Positions 17,285 through 25,758 of a stretch of 64,000 bases of DNA are shown piece after piece. Within the stretch, counting starts at the first letter, position 1. Each line of letters starts with the position of its first letter. The position numbers and the translations under genes were made by a program. The stretch is from the NCBI RefSeq assembly GCF_900188485.1, contig NZ_FZPH01000006.1, positions 402,618 to 466,617 of the forward strand. The letters run 5' to 3'. This stretch comes from Asanoa hainanensis (GTDB lineage Bacteria > Actinomycetota > Actinomycetes > Mycobacteriales > Micromonosporaceae). Below the pieces are notes generated by a model. That model saw nothing but the letters and a program-made list of their open reading frames with translations. It was not told the DNA's origin and ran no database searches.

Positions 17285-18742
17285 ATGCCGGCGACCGTCG
17301 GAAGACGGATGGACCGCCTCGTCCAACCCAACAGCACTGTCCGTGGGATCTACAGTCGAAACGTCGTGCGCCTCGTCGTCCTCGCGGGAGCGTTCGTTAC
17401 GGCCTGGTACGCCATCGGTGCGTTCGGTAGGCCGTACAACTTCTTCGACATGAAGATCTACCACGGTGCGGCTGTGTGGTGGGCGAGCGGACACGATCTC
17501 TACGCGTATGCGGCGCCGGACACGGGGCTGGGTTTCACGTACCCACCCTTCGCCGGTCTGCTCATGTCACCGATGGCGCACGTGCCGTTCGCGGCCGCCG
17601 CCTGGATCAACGTGGTCGCCAGCCTGCTGGCCCTCGCGGTGGTGATGTGGGCGCTGCTGGGCCCGATCTCCCGGCGTTACGGCTGGTCACGCTGGTTCGC
17701 GACCGGCCTCACGGTGGCCGCGGCCGCGGCGATCGAGCCGGTCCGCGAGACCCTCGGCTATGGCCAGATCAACCTCCTGCTGTTCCTGCTGATCATGGCG
17801 GACATGGTGGCCCTGCGCTGGCGTGCCCGCGCCAGCGCCGGCTTCCTGCCGACCGGCGGCGCGCTGGTCCGGTTCGTCCGCGGTGGTGCGTGGGCCGGTG
17901 TCGGCATCGGCCTGGCCGCCTCTATCAAGCTGACGCCCGCGCTGTTCGTCATGTACTTCCTGGTCACCCGCCAGTGGCGGGCCGCGACCACGGCGGTGGC
18001 CACGGCCATCGCCGTCACCGCCGGCACGTTCATGGTCGCCGGCAAGGACTCGGCCGCGTACTGGCTGGGCGTGGTCTTCGAGACCGAACGCGTCGGCGCG
18101 GCGGACATGACGCCGAACCAGTCGCTGGCCGGGGTCCTGGCGCGCCTCTACGACACGGTCGAGGCGCCGACGCTGCTCTGGCTCTCGTTCGCGGTGCTGA
18201 TGCTGGCGCTGGGCCTGTCCCGCGCCGCCCGCGCCCACGCCGACGGCGACGAGCTCACCGCGTTCGTCTTGGTCGGACTGACCGCCAACGTGATCAGCCC
18301 GATCTCGTGGACCCACCACCTGGTCTTCGTGATCCCGGCCATCGTGGTCCTGGCCGACGCCGCGATGCGCAGGCGCGACGCGAGCCGCGGCCTGGAGAGC
18401 GGCCGTCGCCTGACCCGCCGCGGCCTGACCCCGAGCGCCAACATGGGCGGCCTGGCACCGCTACGCACGCCGATCTGGTTCCCGGCACTGACGGGCCTCC
18501 GCCACGCGAGCGCCGCGGTCGGGGTCTACCTGCTCTTCCTGTACTCGCCGATCTGGCCCTACGAGCACCAACTCCCGGAGTACTCGCACTACGAGGACGG
18601 CCTCTGGGGCGCCCTCATGGAGAACTCCCTGGCGCTCGCCCTGATCATCCTGGTCGCCACCCTGCCGTGGCGCCCGGGCGCGGAACCCGCCTTCTACCCG
18701 GAGACCATTCGCATCGACCGGCGGGCGATCCACCAGCGCTAA
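17285..18742 (+). CDS. GT87-family polyprenol-phosphate-mannose-type glycosyltransferase (DUF2029)
   Basis: A 485-residue integral membrane protein with about ten hydrophobic helices and the DUF2029/GT87 N-terminal loop FFDMKIYHGAAVWWASGHDL, where an acidic residue follows the first helix. Conserved family segments include GLGFTYPPFAGLLMSPMA, GYGQINLLLFLLI, GLAASIKLTPALF and PNQSLAG. Such enzymes use a lipid-linked sugar donor to build actinobacterial lipoglycans; the exact sugar is not predictable. ATG 17285 is used; ATG 17309 is an alternative. A clear terminator follows. Confidence 0.85.
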   Translation: MPATVGRRMDRLVQPNSTVRGIYSRNVVRLVVLAGAFVTAWYAIGAFGRPYNFFDMKIYHGAAVWWASGHDLYAYAAPDTGLGFTYPPFAGLLMSPMAHVPFAAAAWINVVASLLALAVVMWALLGPISRRYGWSRWFATGLTVAAAAAIEPVRETLGYGQINLLLFLLIMADMVALRWRARASAGFLPTGGALVRFVRGGAWAGVGIGLAASIKLTPALFVMYFLVTRQWRAATTAVATAIAVTAGTFMVAGKDSAAYWLGVVFETERVGAADMTPNQSLAGVLARLYDTVEAPTLLWLSFAVLMLALGLSRAARAHADGDELTAFVLVGLTANVISPISWTHHLVFVIPAIVVLADAAMRRRDASRGLESGRRLTRRGLTPSANMGGLAPLRTPIWFPALTGLRHASAAVGVYLLFLYSPIWPYEHQLPEYSHYEDGLWGALMENSLALALIILVATLPWRPGAEPAFYPETIRIDRRAIHQR

Positions 18743-18758
18743 GTCCTCAGCAAGATCC

Positions 18759-18797
18759 GGCCCCGTCTGCAGCGCACCTCTCGCGCCAGACGGGGCC
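18759..18797 (+). terminator. Hairpin terminator after the GT87 gene
   Basis: GGCCCCGTCTG (18759-18769) pairs perfectly with CAGACGGGGCC (18787-18797), followed by a moderately T-rich stretch, 16 bases after the stop. Confidence 0.85.
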
Positions 18798-18834
18798 ACT
18801 TCATTTCTGGCAAAGACAGAACGAGCAAGAAGAT

Positions 18835-18913
18835 GTCCCGGGTCCGCCGGGGGCGCGACCGTCGCTCCCGCCGGGGACCGCTTCGCTTGCCAGGTCCGCC
18901 GCCGGTTCCGCTT
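18835..18913 (+). repeat. Dispersed repeat element, copy 1
   Basis: Contains the core CTCCCGCCGGGGACCGCTTC followed by GCTTGCCAGGTCCGCC, which recurs at 43374-43459 and, on the other strand, at 63764-63800. GGACC and GGTCC inside the core can form a short stem. No coding capacity is apparent. Similar flanks extend about 30 bases upstream of the core in copies 1 and 2. Confidence 0.8.
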
Positions 18914-19117
18914 AGATCAAAAAAATCGGCGCGCCCGCGGTGAGCTCCGCTCGACGAACACCGGATCAGCAGCCGCGACGAAGCGTTCTGATCGCCCGTC
19001 TCGCGGCACGCGGCAGCGCGGCTCCGGGGCACTTTGCGGCAGCCGGACCGGTCTGGCGGACAGCTCGGCTGACCATGATCGGGTGCGCGAGGTCTGGGAG
19101 ATCAGCGGTGTCGTGGG

Positions 19118-19180
19118 TGATCGGGTGTGTCTGGTCTGGTCGACACGCCGGGCGGCGACCCGACCAGGCACACCCGATCA
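19118..19180. repeat. 19-bp inverted repeat in the moaE downstream region
   Basis: TGATCGGGTGTGTCTGGTC (19118-19136) pairs with GACCAGGCACACCCGATCA (19162-19180), the single difference being G-U compatible on the plus strand. A third related copy, ATGATCGGGTGCGCG, lies at about 19076-19090. It has no gene context that explains it. Confidence 0.65.
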
Positions 19181-19367
19181 TGCTCTCGGCCGTCGGGGAT
19201 CTCGATGAGCCGCACACGATGACCGACCTGGCTGCGGCGAGGTCCCGGTCTGCTGCGGTCATCGCGCCCACGACACCCCGCGGTCCGGCGCAACCGGTAT
19301 CGGGTGGCCAGATCGAAGCGCCGGAGGTTGTCACGCGGTCTCACCGGAGTCGTCACGACGGGTGTTG

Positions 19368-19383
19368 TGTTCCACGTGGAACT
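19368..19383. promoter_or_regulatory. parS-like ParB-binding site
   Basis: TGTTCCACGTGGAACT differs from the bacterial parS consensus (TGTTTCACGTGAAACA family) at a few positions and keeps the central CACGTG and most of the palindrome. It is in intergenic DNA, as expected for a functional origin-proximal parS. A second, closer match is at 56025. Confidence 0.75.
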
Positions 19384-19507
19384 GATCGTGACGCACCTTC
19401 GGTCAAGACAAGGCGGGCGGTCCGGGTCCACTGCTGGGAGACGGGTCCTCGACCCTAAGCCGGACCGGCCAGCGGAGCCGGTCCGCCGCTCACGACCTCC
19501 AAGCTGC

Positions 19508-19785
19508 GGTGCCGAATTGAAACCCCCACGCCGGTCCCGGCTCCCGGCGCGGAGTTCGCACACCAGCCCGGGGGTCGCCGTCATCGCGCCAGGTTGATCC
19601 GTTGGGTGACGGCATGCCGACTAGGGGCAGTTGACCCATTCTGCGGTGCCGGGTCGAAACCCCCCACGCCGGTCCCGGCCCCCGGCGCGGAGTTCGCACA
19701 CCAGCCCGGGGGTCGCCGTCATCGCCGCCAGGTTGAGCCGTTGGGTGACGGCATGCCGACGCTAGGGGCAGTTGACCCATTCTTC
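19508..19785. repeat. Two tandem copies of a unit ending in the moaE 3' terminus
   Basis: Units 19508-19644 and 19645-19785 are about 95% alike by eye and each includes the bases coding for the last residues of MoaE (WVNCP and stop, minus strand) plus about 110 bases of downstream sequence. The intact moaE gene continues from 19786. The left copy has therefore lost its upstream coding context and is a duplicated gene tail. Confidence 0.85.
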
Positions 19786-20172
19786 GGTGCCGTCCGCGAA
19801 GACCTGGCGCTTCCAGATCGGTAGGCGGGCCTTCGCCTCGTCGACCAGGCGGCCGCAGGCCGCGAAGGCCGCGCCGCGATGGGCCGTGCTGACCGCTGCC
19901 ACGATGGCGACGTCGCCGATCTTCAAGGGGCCGACGCGGTGGGAGACTGCCACCGCGTACACCTCGGGCTCTTTGGCGATCTCGGCCGCGACCTCGCGTA
20001 GCACCTCGAGCGCCGACGGGTGGCCCTCGTAGTCGAGGGAGACCACCGAGCGCCCGCCGTCGTGGTCGCGGACCACGCCCTGGAACGACACGATGGCGCC
20101 GGCTCGCGGGTCGGCTACCGCCGCCTCGTGTGCGGCCAGGTCGAGCGGGTCCGACGTCACGCTGACGATCAC
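19762..20172 (-). CDS. moaE: Molybdopterin synthase catalytic subunit
   Basis: Large subunit that, with thiocarboxylated MoaD, converts precursor Z to molybdopterin. The 136-residue protein has GAIVSFQGVVRDHDGG, LDYEGHPSALEVL, VAVSHRVGPLKIGDVAIVAAV and the C-terminal LPIWKRQVFADGTEEWVNCP with the active-site lysine. It starts at GTG 20172, whose GTGA overlaps the moeA stop, so the pair is translationally coupled. Its last codons and downstream DNA are duplicated in tandem (19508-19785). Confidence 0.94.
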   Translation of the reverse strand: MIVSVTSDPLDLAAHEAAVADPRAGAIVSFQGVVRDHDGGRSVVSLDYEGHPSALEVLREVAAEIAKEPEVYAVAVSHRVGPLKIGDVAIVAAVSTAHRGAAFAACGRLVDEAKARLPIWKRQVFADGTEEWVNCP

Positions 20173-21407
20173 GGTCGTTCTCCCGGTAGTAGCGGCAACG
20201 GTACGAACGGTACCCGCGCGCCGGCTTCGCCGGACGTGCCTGGGGCAATCGCGGCGAAGCCGTGTGCGGAGGCGAGCCCGCGCAGCATCGCCGAGCCGAC
20301 GTGGCGCACCGGCCTGGCCGTGCCCGAAGCCGCGTCGACGTGGACGAGCGCGAGGTGGGTGTAGTCGCCGCGGCCCGGCACCGGTTCGGCCAGCCGCACC
20401 GTGCCGAGCGCCGGCAGCGCGCGCCCGCGCAGGCCGGCGAGCAGCGGCTCCACCAGCGAGGCCAGCGCGACCAGCGCCGACTGGGGGTTGCCGGGCAGGC
20501 CGGCGATGAACCGGGCCCGACCGTCGTCGCCGGTCACCCGCGCGACCAGCATCGGGAAGCCCGGGCGGACGGCGACGGTGTTGACCAGGTATTCGGCACC
20601 CAGGGCGGCCAGCGCCGGGTGCAGGTGGTCGACCGGGCCGTGCATGGTGCCGCCGGTGGTGCAGACCAGGTCGGCTTCGGCGAGCGCGGAGCGGATGGCG
20701 GCGACGTGCGCGTCGAGAGTGTCTTCGACCGGGCCGACCACGGCGCCGGGCGCGACCTGGCACCCGTAGCGGCGGAGCAGCGCCGGGACGTTCGGCCCGA
20801 GCGCGTCGCGGACCCGGCCGTCGCCGGGCGGGCCCTGGACGAGCAGCTCGTCGCCGAAGATCCGGACCGCGGCGCGCGGGCGCGGGCGCACCGCGAGGGT
20901 GTCGTAGCCGCACGACGCGGCGAGCCCGAGCACGCCCGGGTCGACCGGGGTGCCAGCGGGAATCAGCAGCTCACCGAGCTCGGCCTCTTCGCCGGGCCGC
21001 CGCCACTCGACCGTCTCGCGCAACCGGCCGGTGATCCGCCCGTCCGGCGTGCGGGTCGACTCCTCGACGCGGAGCACCGCGTCGGCGCCGGGCGGCAGCA
21101 TCCCGCCGGTGGCGATCTCGACGGCGGTGCCGTCGTCGGCGAGTGGGGCGGGGGAGTTGCCGGCCAACACCTTGCCGACCACCCGCCACGGCGCCGGCCC
21201 GCGCACCGCGAAGCCGTCCACACTCGACGTGGGGAAGGCCGGCAGGCTGGTCAGCGTGACCAGGTCCTGCGCCAGGGTCAGCCCGTCGGCATCGTCGACC
21301 GGCACCTCGACGGGAGCGAGCGCGCCGGCGCGACCGGCCTCGTGCATCAGCGTGCGGGCCCGGTCCCACGCGGTCGGCGCGGTGGTCGCGACAGTTTCGG
21401 CGGTCAC
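20169..21407 (-). CDS. moeA: Molybdopterin molybdotransferase
   Basis: Inserts molybdate into adenylylated molybdopterin. The 412-residue protein has the N-terminal LPAFPTSSVDGFAVRG, the domain II segment ATGGMLPPGADAVLRVEES, the MPT-binding domain with VCTTGGTMHGPVDHLHPAL, FIAGLPGNPQSALV and a C-terminal beta domain. The TGGTMHGPVDH segment differs from the classical SGGVSxGxYD form but is usual in actinobacterial MoeA. It is separated by 167 bases without a terminator from mog and overlaps moaE by four bases. Confidence 0.92.
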   Translation of the reverse strand: MTAETVATTAPTAWDRARTLMHEAGRAGALAPVEVPVDDADGLTLAQDLVTLTSLPAFPTSSVDGFAVRGPAPWRVVGKVLAGNSPAPLADDGTAVEIATGGMLPPGADAVLRVEESTRTPDGRITGRLRETVEWRRPGEEAELGELLIPAGTPVDPGVLGLAASCGYDTLAVRPRPRAAVRIFGDELLVQGPPGDGRVRDALGPNVPALLRRYGCQVAPGAVVGPVEDTLDAHVAAIRSALAEADLVCTTGGTMHGPVDHLHPALAALGAEYLVNTVAVRPGFPMLVARVTGDDGRARFIAGLPGNPQSALVALASLVEPLLAGLRGRALPALGTVRLAEPVPGRGDYTHLALVHVDAASGTARPVRHVGSAMLRGLASAHGFAAIAPGTSGEAGARVPFVPLPLLPGERP

Positions 21408-21574
21408 CCCGCGAGCCTATCGCCGCCGGGTCCGGCGGGGCGGGTCCTGTCGATCAAGCCGGCGTCACCGCCAGGTGGCCCGGGATTGCCGGGATACCGG
21501 TGTCTCAGTGGTCCGGGACGCCGCCAGGCGGCGGCCGCGCTCGGCGTGGTCCGCGATGATCGGCAGGGCATGTC

Positions 21575-22060
21575 CTAGATGTCGGACGCTTGATGATCTC
21601 CGCCGCGGAGTTGGTCGACCGCGTGCACCAGGATCGGGCCGAGGACGGCCAGGCCGTCGCGGGCGCCACCCTTCGAGCCGGGCAGGTTGATCACCAGGGT
21701 CCGGCCGGCCACGCCGGCCACGCCGCGGGACAGGGCCGCGGCCGGGATCTGCTCGCGGCTGTGCGCCCGGATCGCCTCCGCGATGCCCGGCACCTCGTAG
21801 TCGAGCAGCAGCTTGGTCATCTCGGGCGTCTGGTCGGTCGGGGTGATGCCCGTGCCGCCGCTGGTCACGACGACCTCGATGCCCTCCGCGATGGACATCC
21901 GCAACGCCTGCGCGACGGGCTCGCCGTCCGGCACGACGATCGGGTCGCCGACCTCGCAGCCGATCTGCCGAAGACCCTCGACCAGGATCGGGCCACTGGT
22001 GTCGGCATAGACGCCGGCGGCCGCCCGGTTGGAGGCCACGATGACGCGGGCGCGGATCAC
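21575..22060 (-). CDS. mog: MogA/MoaB-type molybdopterin adenylyltransferase
   Basis: A 161-residue single-domain enzyme that adenylates molybdopterin before MoeA inserts the metal. It has VIVASNRAAAGVYADTSGP, VVVTSGGTGITPTDQTPE (ligand-binding loop), and VINLPGSKGGARDGLAVL. The GTG at 22060 overlaps the moaC stop in a GTGA, so the two are translationally coupled. The frame is open upstream through moaC but that part is antisense-like noise of the moaC frame shift. Confidence 0.92.
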   Translation of the reverse strand: MIRARVIVASNRAAAGVYADTSGPILVEGLRQIGCEVGDPIVVPDGEPVAQALRMSIAEGIEVVVTSGGTGITPTDQTPEMTKLLLDYEVPGIAEAIRAHSREQIPAAALSRGVAGVAGRTLVINLPGSKGGARDGLAVLGPILVHAVDQLRGGDHQASDI

Positions 22061-22542
22061 TGCTCGTCCTCCCTGGCCCAGAGGCCGGTCTTGCCGCCTT
22101 CTTTGCGCAACACCCGGATGTCGGTGATGGACGCGGCCGGGTCGACCGCCTTGACCATGTCCACCAGCGCCAGGCCGGCGGTGGCAACAGCGGTGAGGGC
22201 TTCCATCTCCACACCGGTGCGATCGGCGGTACGCGTCACCGCGGTGATCCCCACCGTGGTCTCGCCGAGCGCGAAGTCGACGGTGACGCCGGTCAACGCG
22301 ATCGGATGGCACAGCGGCACCAGATCGGGCGTCTTCTTGGCGCCCATGATCCCGGCGATCCGCGCGACCGCCAGCGCGTCGCCCTTCGGCAGTCCGTCGC
22401 GGCGCAGCAGGTCGATCACCTCCGCGGTGGTGCGGAGCTCGCCCGCGGCGGTCGCCCGCCGGGCGGAGACGTCCTTCGCGGAGACGTCGACCATGCGGGC
22501 CGCTCCGCTCTCGTCGACATGCGTCAGGTTGCTCTCACCCAC
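22057..22542 (-). CDS. moaC: Cyclic pyranopterin monophosphate synthase
   Basis: Acts with MoaA, rearranging the cyclised GTP intermediate to cPMP. The 161-residue protein has LTHVDESGAARMVDVSAKDV, GIMGAKKTPDLVPLCHPIAL (catalytic Lys and His), and GVEMEALTAVATAGLALVDM(V), all typical. GTG 22542 gives the standard start. First gene of the moaC-mog-moeA-moaE cluster; its promoter must lie in 22543-22700. Confidence 0.95.
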   Translation of the reverse strand: MGESNLTHVDESGAARMVDVSAKDVSARRATAAGELRTTAEVIDLLRRDGLPKGDALAVARIAGIMGAKKTPDLVPLCHPIALTGVTVDFALGETTVGITAVTRTADRTGVEMEALTAVATAGLALVDMVKAVDPAASITDIRVLRKEGGKTGLWAREDEQ

Positions 22543-23151
22543 GCCCTGAGCCTATCGGTGCCAGGTCGGACACCGTGTGTGGCGGACGCTTTCCCGCGCA
22601 GTTATATCGTTCTCGTACTATCGCACAAATTTTGTCCGCTTCGAGAGCGATTTGCTAATGCGTTGACGGAATGGGGCACGTGGCTATTCGTGGTCGCCGC
22701 ATGGTGCATGGCCTGTCGACTGATCGGCTACGCAGAGTGGCACTTTGACACGGCGAGAGCGGCAAATTCTCCGAGGTTATGGAGATTTGTCGAAGTATGC
22801 AGATGCGGAGCGTTGGCCTAAGTCACGCGACCAGGGCTGGCTCCTTACCGCATCTGGCCGGAGAATATCCGTGGCTGGCCCATTGCCCACGCACCGCACT
22901 CATTCGCTGACAGCACGGCGGAGTCCGATTCGCGACGCCCTTCGGACTGAATAGTACAAACCGCTCCACGTCGAATGCGCAGCGCATTCGGGCCGGGACA
23001 GATCGTGACAAACCGTCGCGCAGTTAGCGAATCCTGCTCATATTGACATTTCTCGGTTCAAATCCCGCCGATCTCAACCTACGCTTGTCCCCATCGCCGG
23101 AACAAGCCGGCCCGGGGGTCACGAGGCGGGAGTGGACATGCGCACCAACGA
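22543..23151. other. 609-base lower-GC intergenic region with hairpins
   Basis: The DNA is clearly less GC-rich than its surroundings (for example TTATATCGTTCTCGTACTAT near 22602). It holds a 9-bp palindrome CGAATGCGC-A-GCGCATTCG at 22972-22990 and AGTCCG/CGGACT (22922-22927 with 22942-22947). A TTGACA-like box is at about 23043. No gene is supported. It may be a long 5' leader or an old insertion. Confidence 0.5.
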
Positions 23152-25758
23152 ATGGACCTGACGAGCAGTAGCAAAGAGGTCACGTTCCGGTATGCTGGCG
23201 TCACTCTTACGTGTCGCTGCGATGGAGACCGATTGACCGGCAAATCAAAAGCTCACCACAACGCGACCGATCGGCAGCTACGGCTGCTAGTCGGTCTCGT
23301 GGTGTTTCTGGCGGTTGGCCCGATCGTCGCTTCCGTCTTTGGCATCGTCACGGGCCACGCGGAGACACCGTCGATGCTCGCGATCGCTGGGCTGGTCGTC
23401 GCCTCGATCGCCTCGTCCCGCGTCGTGCTGAACGTGCGCATCCGCTCCAACAACTGGGGCCAATCCTGGACGGACATCGTCGTCCTCATTGGCCTGACGT
23501 TCGCTCCGCCGCCCTGGGTCGTGCTGTGCACCGCCGTAGGCGGCATAATCAGCCGGCTGATCGGCCGAATAAGCCCGCTCAAGATGACGTTCGCCGTTGC
23601 CAAAGACATCGTCTGGGCATCGGCCGGAGCCGCCGTTCTCTACGCCGCCGGAGCCGATTTCCGCGGTGGCGCCCCGCAATTCAACGTCACCGTGCTGGCC
23701 CTCGCCTTTTTGGCGCTGACGCTGGTCGACGAATTACTCGCCCACCCGGTCATCGCGCTCGCCACTCATACGCCGCTACGTCAACAATTCAGCCGTTATG
23801 TCGACATCCGCATCGGGTTCGGCGCCGCCCGCCTGGTGGTCGCGCTGTTCATCGTCTGGTTGCTGTCCATCAACCGTGATGCCCAACTCCTGCTCGTCGC
23901 ACCGCTGCTGATCCTGAGCCTGCACCTGTGGTATTCCGGGCGAATCCGCAAGCGCGACGAGCGCATCTCGTGGCAACGTCTGGCCAGCTCAGCCGAGGCG
24001 CTCAACGATGTCGACCTGGGCCGGGTCATGGAGGTCGCGGTCGAATGGGCGCCCGACCTCTTTTCGGCCGACGGCGCCGAAGTCGAGCTGTTCAGCGATC
24101 CGCCCCGACTCGTCCGCGGCGCCGGCGGGAAGATCGACACCGAGGCCGAGTGGCCGACCGACGCGTTCGTGATAACCACCGTCCTCGAGGGCCGCGCGGC
24201 AAAACACCCGATCGGCGAGTTCCGACTCCGTTTCCGTGGTCCGGTCACGCTGAACGAGATGGAGAACTACAAACTCCGCACATTCGCGTCCGCGTTGAAC
24301 ACGGCGATACACAATGCGACGGCGTACACCGAACTCGAACGGGTCGCGATCGTGCACGCCCACGACGCGGCACACGACGCACTGACCGGCCTCGCCAACC
24401 GCCGACAACTGCTCGACCAGGGCAAGAAGCTGATCAGCGAGGGTCACTCCGACGGTGTCGTCGCGCTACTGCTGCTCGACCTCAACCATTTCAAAGAGGT
24501 CAACGACACGCTCGGCCATGCCGCCGGTGATGAGGTGCTCAAGGAGGTGGCAGATCGGCTCCTGGCTGTCGCCCGGGAGGGCGACCTGGTCTCTCGGCTC
24601 GGTGGCGACGAGTTCGCCGTGCTACTGACCGCCCTGCCCGCGCCGGCCGTCGCCACGCATCGGGCCGAGCGGCTGATCGCCGCACTGCAGGAGCCGATCG
24701 AGGTCGAGGGCATGTGGATCACTGTCGAGGCCAGCGGCGGCATCGCGACGCCGACGGGCACGGGGGGCATCGCGGAGCTGCTGCGGCGGGCCGACGTCGC
24801 GATGTACCAGGCCAAGCGCTCCGGCCAGCGGATCGCGACCTACTCCCACGCCCGCGACACCGCGGACCTCGGGCGGTTCGCGATCGCCGGTGGGCTGAGC
24901 AGCGCGGTCGCCGACGGCACGCTCACCGTCGACTTCCAGCCGATCGTCGACCTGGCCAGCGGTGAGGTGCTCGCGGCCGAGACGCTGGCACGCTGGCACC
25001 ATCCCGACCACGGCACCGTCGATCCGTTGCGGTTCCTGGAGACCGTCGAGCGCAGCGGCCTGCTGCCGGCGTTCGCCGAAGCCGTGCTCGACCAGGCCCT
25101 GCTGACCTGTGTCTCCTGGCGCGAGGCCGGCTTCGACCTGCCGGTCGCCGTCAACGTCGCACCGCGCAGCCTGCTCGACCCGCGCTTCCCGGGCTCCGTG
25201 ATGACCCGGCTGCGCACCCACGACCTGCCGCCCGACCGGCTCATCCTGGAACTCACCGAGACGCTGACGATCAGCCAGCTCGAGGTCGTCGACCGGGTCC
25301 TCGGCCGGCTCCGCGACGAGGGTGTGCGGCTGGCGCTCGACGACTTCGGCACCGGTTACTCGTCGCTGTCGGTGCTGTCCCGGATCCCCGTACACGAGTT
25401 GAAGATCGACAGTGAGTTCGTGAGCGCGATGGAGACCTCGCCGGAGGCCGGGGCGGTCATCCGGTCGACGGTCGACCTCGGCCGCAGCCTCAACCTCGCC
25501 GTCGTGGCCGAGGGCGTCGACAGCGAACCGCAGCGCCGCGCGCTGTGGGAGCTGGGCTGCACCGCTGGTCAAGGCCACCTGTTCGCCCGCCCGATGCCCG
25601 CCGCGCGACTGCTCGCGCTGCTGCACCGCGGTTCCGGCGGGCGACCGGGCGCGCTGGCGCCCGCTTTGCACGACGAGGGCGCCGTGATCCGCCTCAGCCC
25701 GCACCGGCGAGCGGTGCCGCGGCAGCGCAGCGAGCGTTTGCCACACTTGGGCGGGTGA
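23152..25758 (+). CDS. Membrane GGDEF-EAL protein (cyclic di-GMP synthesis/breakdown)
   Basis: 868 residues. About seven membrane helices occupy residues 45-265, followed by a GAF-like region (about 275-395). The diguanylate cyclase domain (about 405-570) has the catalytic GGDEF at about 484-488 (SRLGGDEFAVLL) and DALTGLANRR at its start. The EAL domain (about 580-830) has the ETL variant (AAETLARWHHP), LILELTETL, LALDDFGTGYSSLS and LKIDSEFV, so both activities look possible. The stop is overlapped by the next start (GTGA). ATG 23152 is the first start; weak ribosome site. Confidence 0.9.
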   Translation: MDLTSSSKEVTFRYAGVTLTCRCDGDRLTGKSKAHHNATDRQLRLLVGLVVFLAVGPIVASVFGIVTGHAETPSMLAIAGLVVASIASSRVVLNVRIRSNNWGQSWTDIVVLIGLTFAPPPWVVLCTAVGGIISRLIGRISPLKMTFAVAKDIVWASAGAAVLYAAGADFRGGAPQFNVTVLALAFLALTLVDELLAHPVIALATHTPLRQQFSRYVDIRIGFGAARLVVALFIVWLLSINRDAQLLLVAPLLILSLHLWYSGRIRKRDERISWQRLASSAEALNDVDLGRVMEVAVEWAPDLFSADGAEVELFSDPPRLVRGAGGKIDTEAEWPTDAFVITTVLEGRAAKHPIGEFRLRFRGPVTLNEMENYKLRTFASALNTAIHNATAYTELERVAIVHAHDAAHDALTGLANRRQLLDQGKKLISEGHSDGVVALLLLDLNHFKEVNDTLGHAAGDEVLKEVADRLLAVAREGDLVSRLGGDEFAVLLTALPAPAVATHRAERLIAALQEPIEVEGMWITVEASGGIATPTGTGGIAELLRRADVAMYQAKRSGQRIATYSHARDTADLGRFAIAGGLSSAVADGTLTVDFQPIVDLASGEVLAAETLARWHHPDHGTVDPLRFLETVERSGLLPAFAEAVLDQALLTCVSWREAGFDLPVAVNVAPRSLLDPRFPGSVMTRLRTHDLPPDRLILELTETLTISQLEVVDRVLGRLRDEGVRLALDDFGTGYSSLSVLSRIPVHELKIDSEFVSAMETSPEAGAVIRSTVDLGRSLNLAVVAEGVDSEPQRRALWELGCTAGQGHLFARPMPAARLLALLHRGSGGRPGALAPALHDEGAVIRLSPHRRAVPRQRSERLPHLGG

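Larger units (their letters stand above)
18914..19507. other. Gene-poor region between the GT87 gene and moaE
   Basis: Apart from the parS-like site and the inverted repeat listed separately, I see no gene I can support here. A minus-strand frame at about 19150-19230 reads GHRVRLIEIPD, faintly like a DUF4314-type start, but the rest does not follow that family, so at most it is a decayed relic. Confidence 0.35.

Noticed and set aside
19102-19584. Possible decayed DUF4314-like gene on the minus strand
   Set aside because: Only GHRVRLIEIPD resembles the family; the remainder is unrelated and overlaps the parS site and duplicated moaE tail.
23054-23069. GGTTCAAATCCCGCC, resembling a tRNA T-loop
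   Set aside because: The bases before it (TTCTC) do not pair with those after it to form a T-stem, and no acceptor, D or anticodon arms are found within 90 bases upstream.
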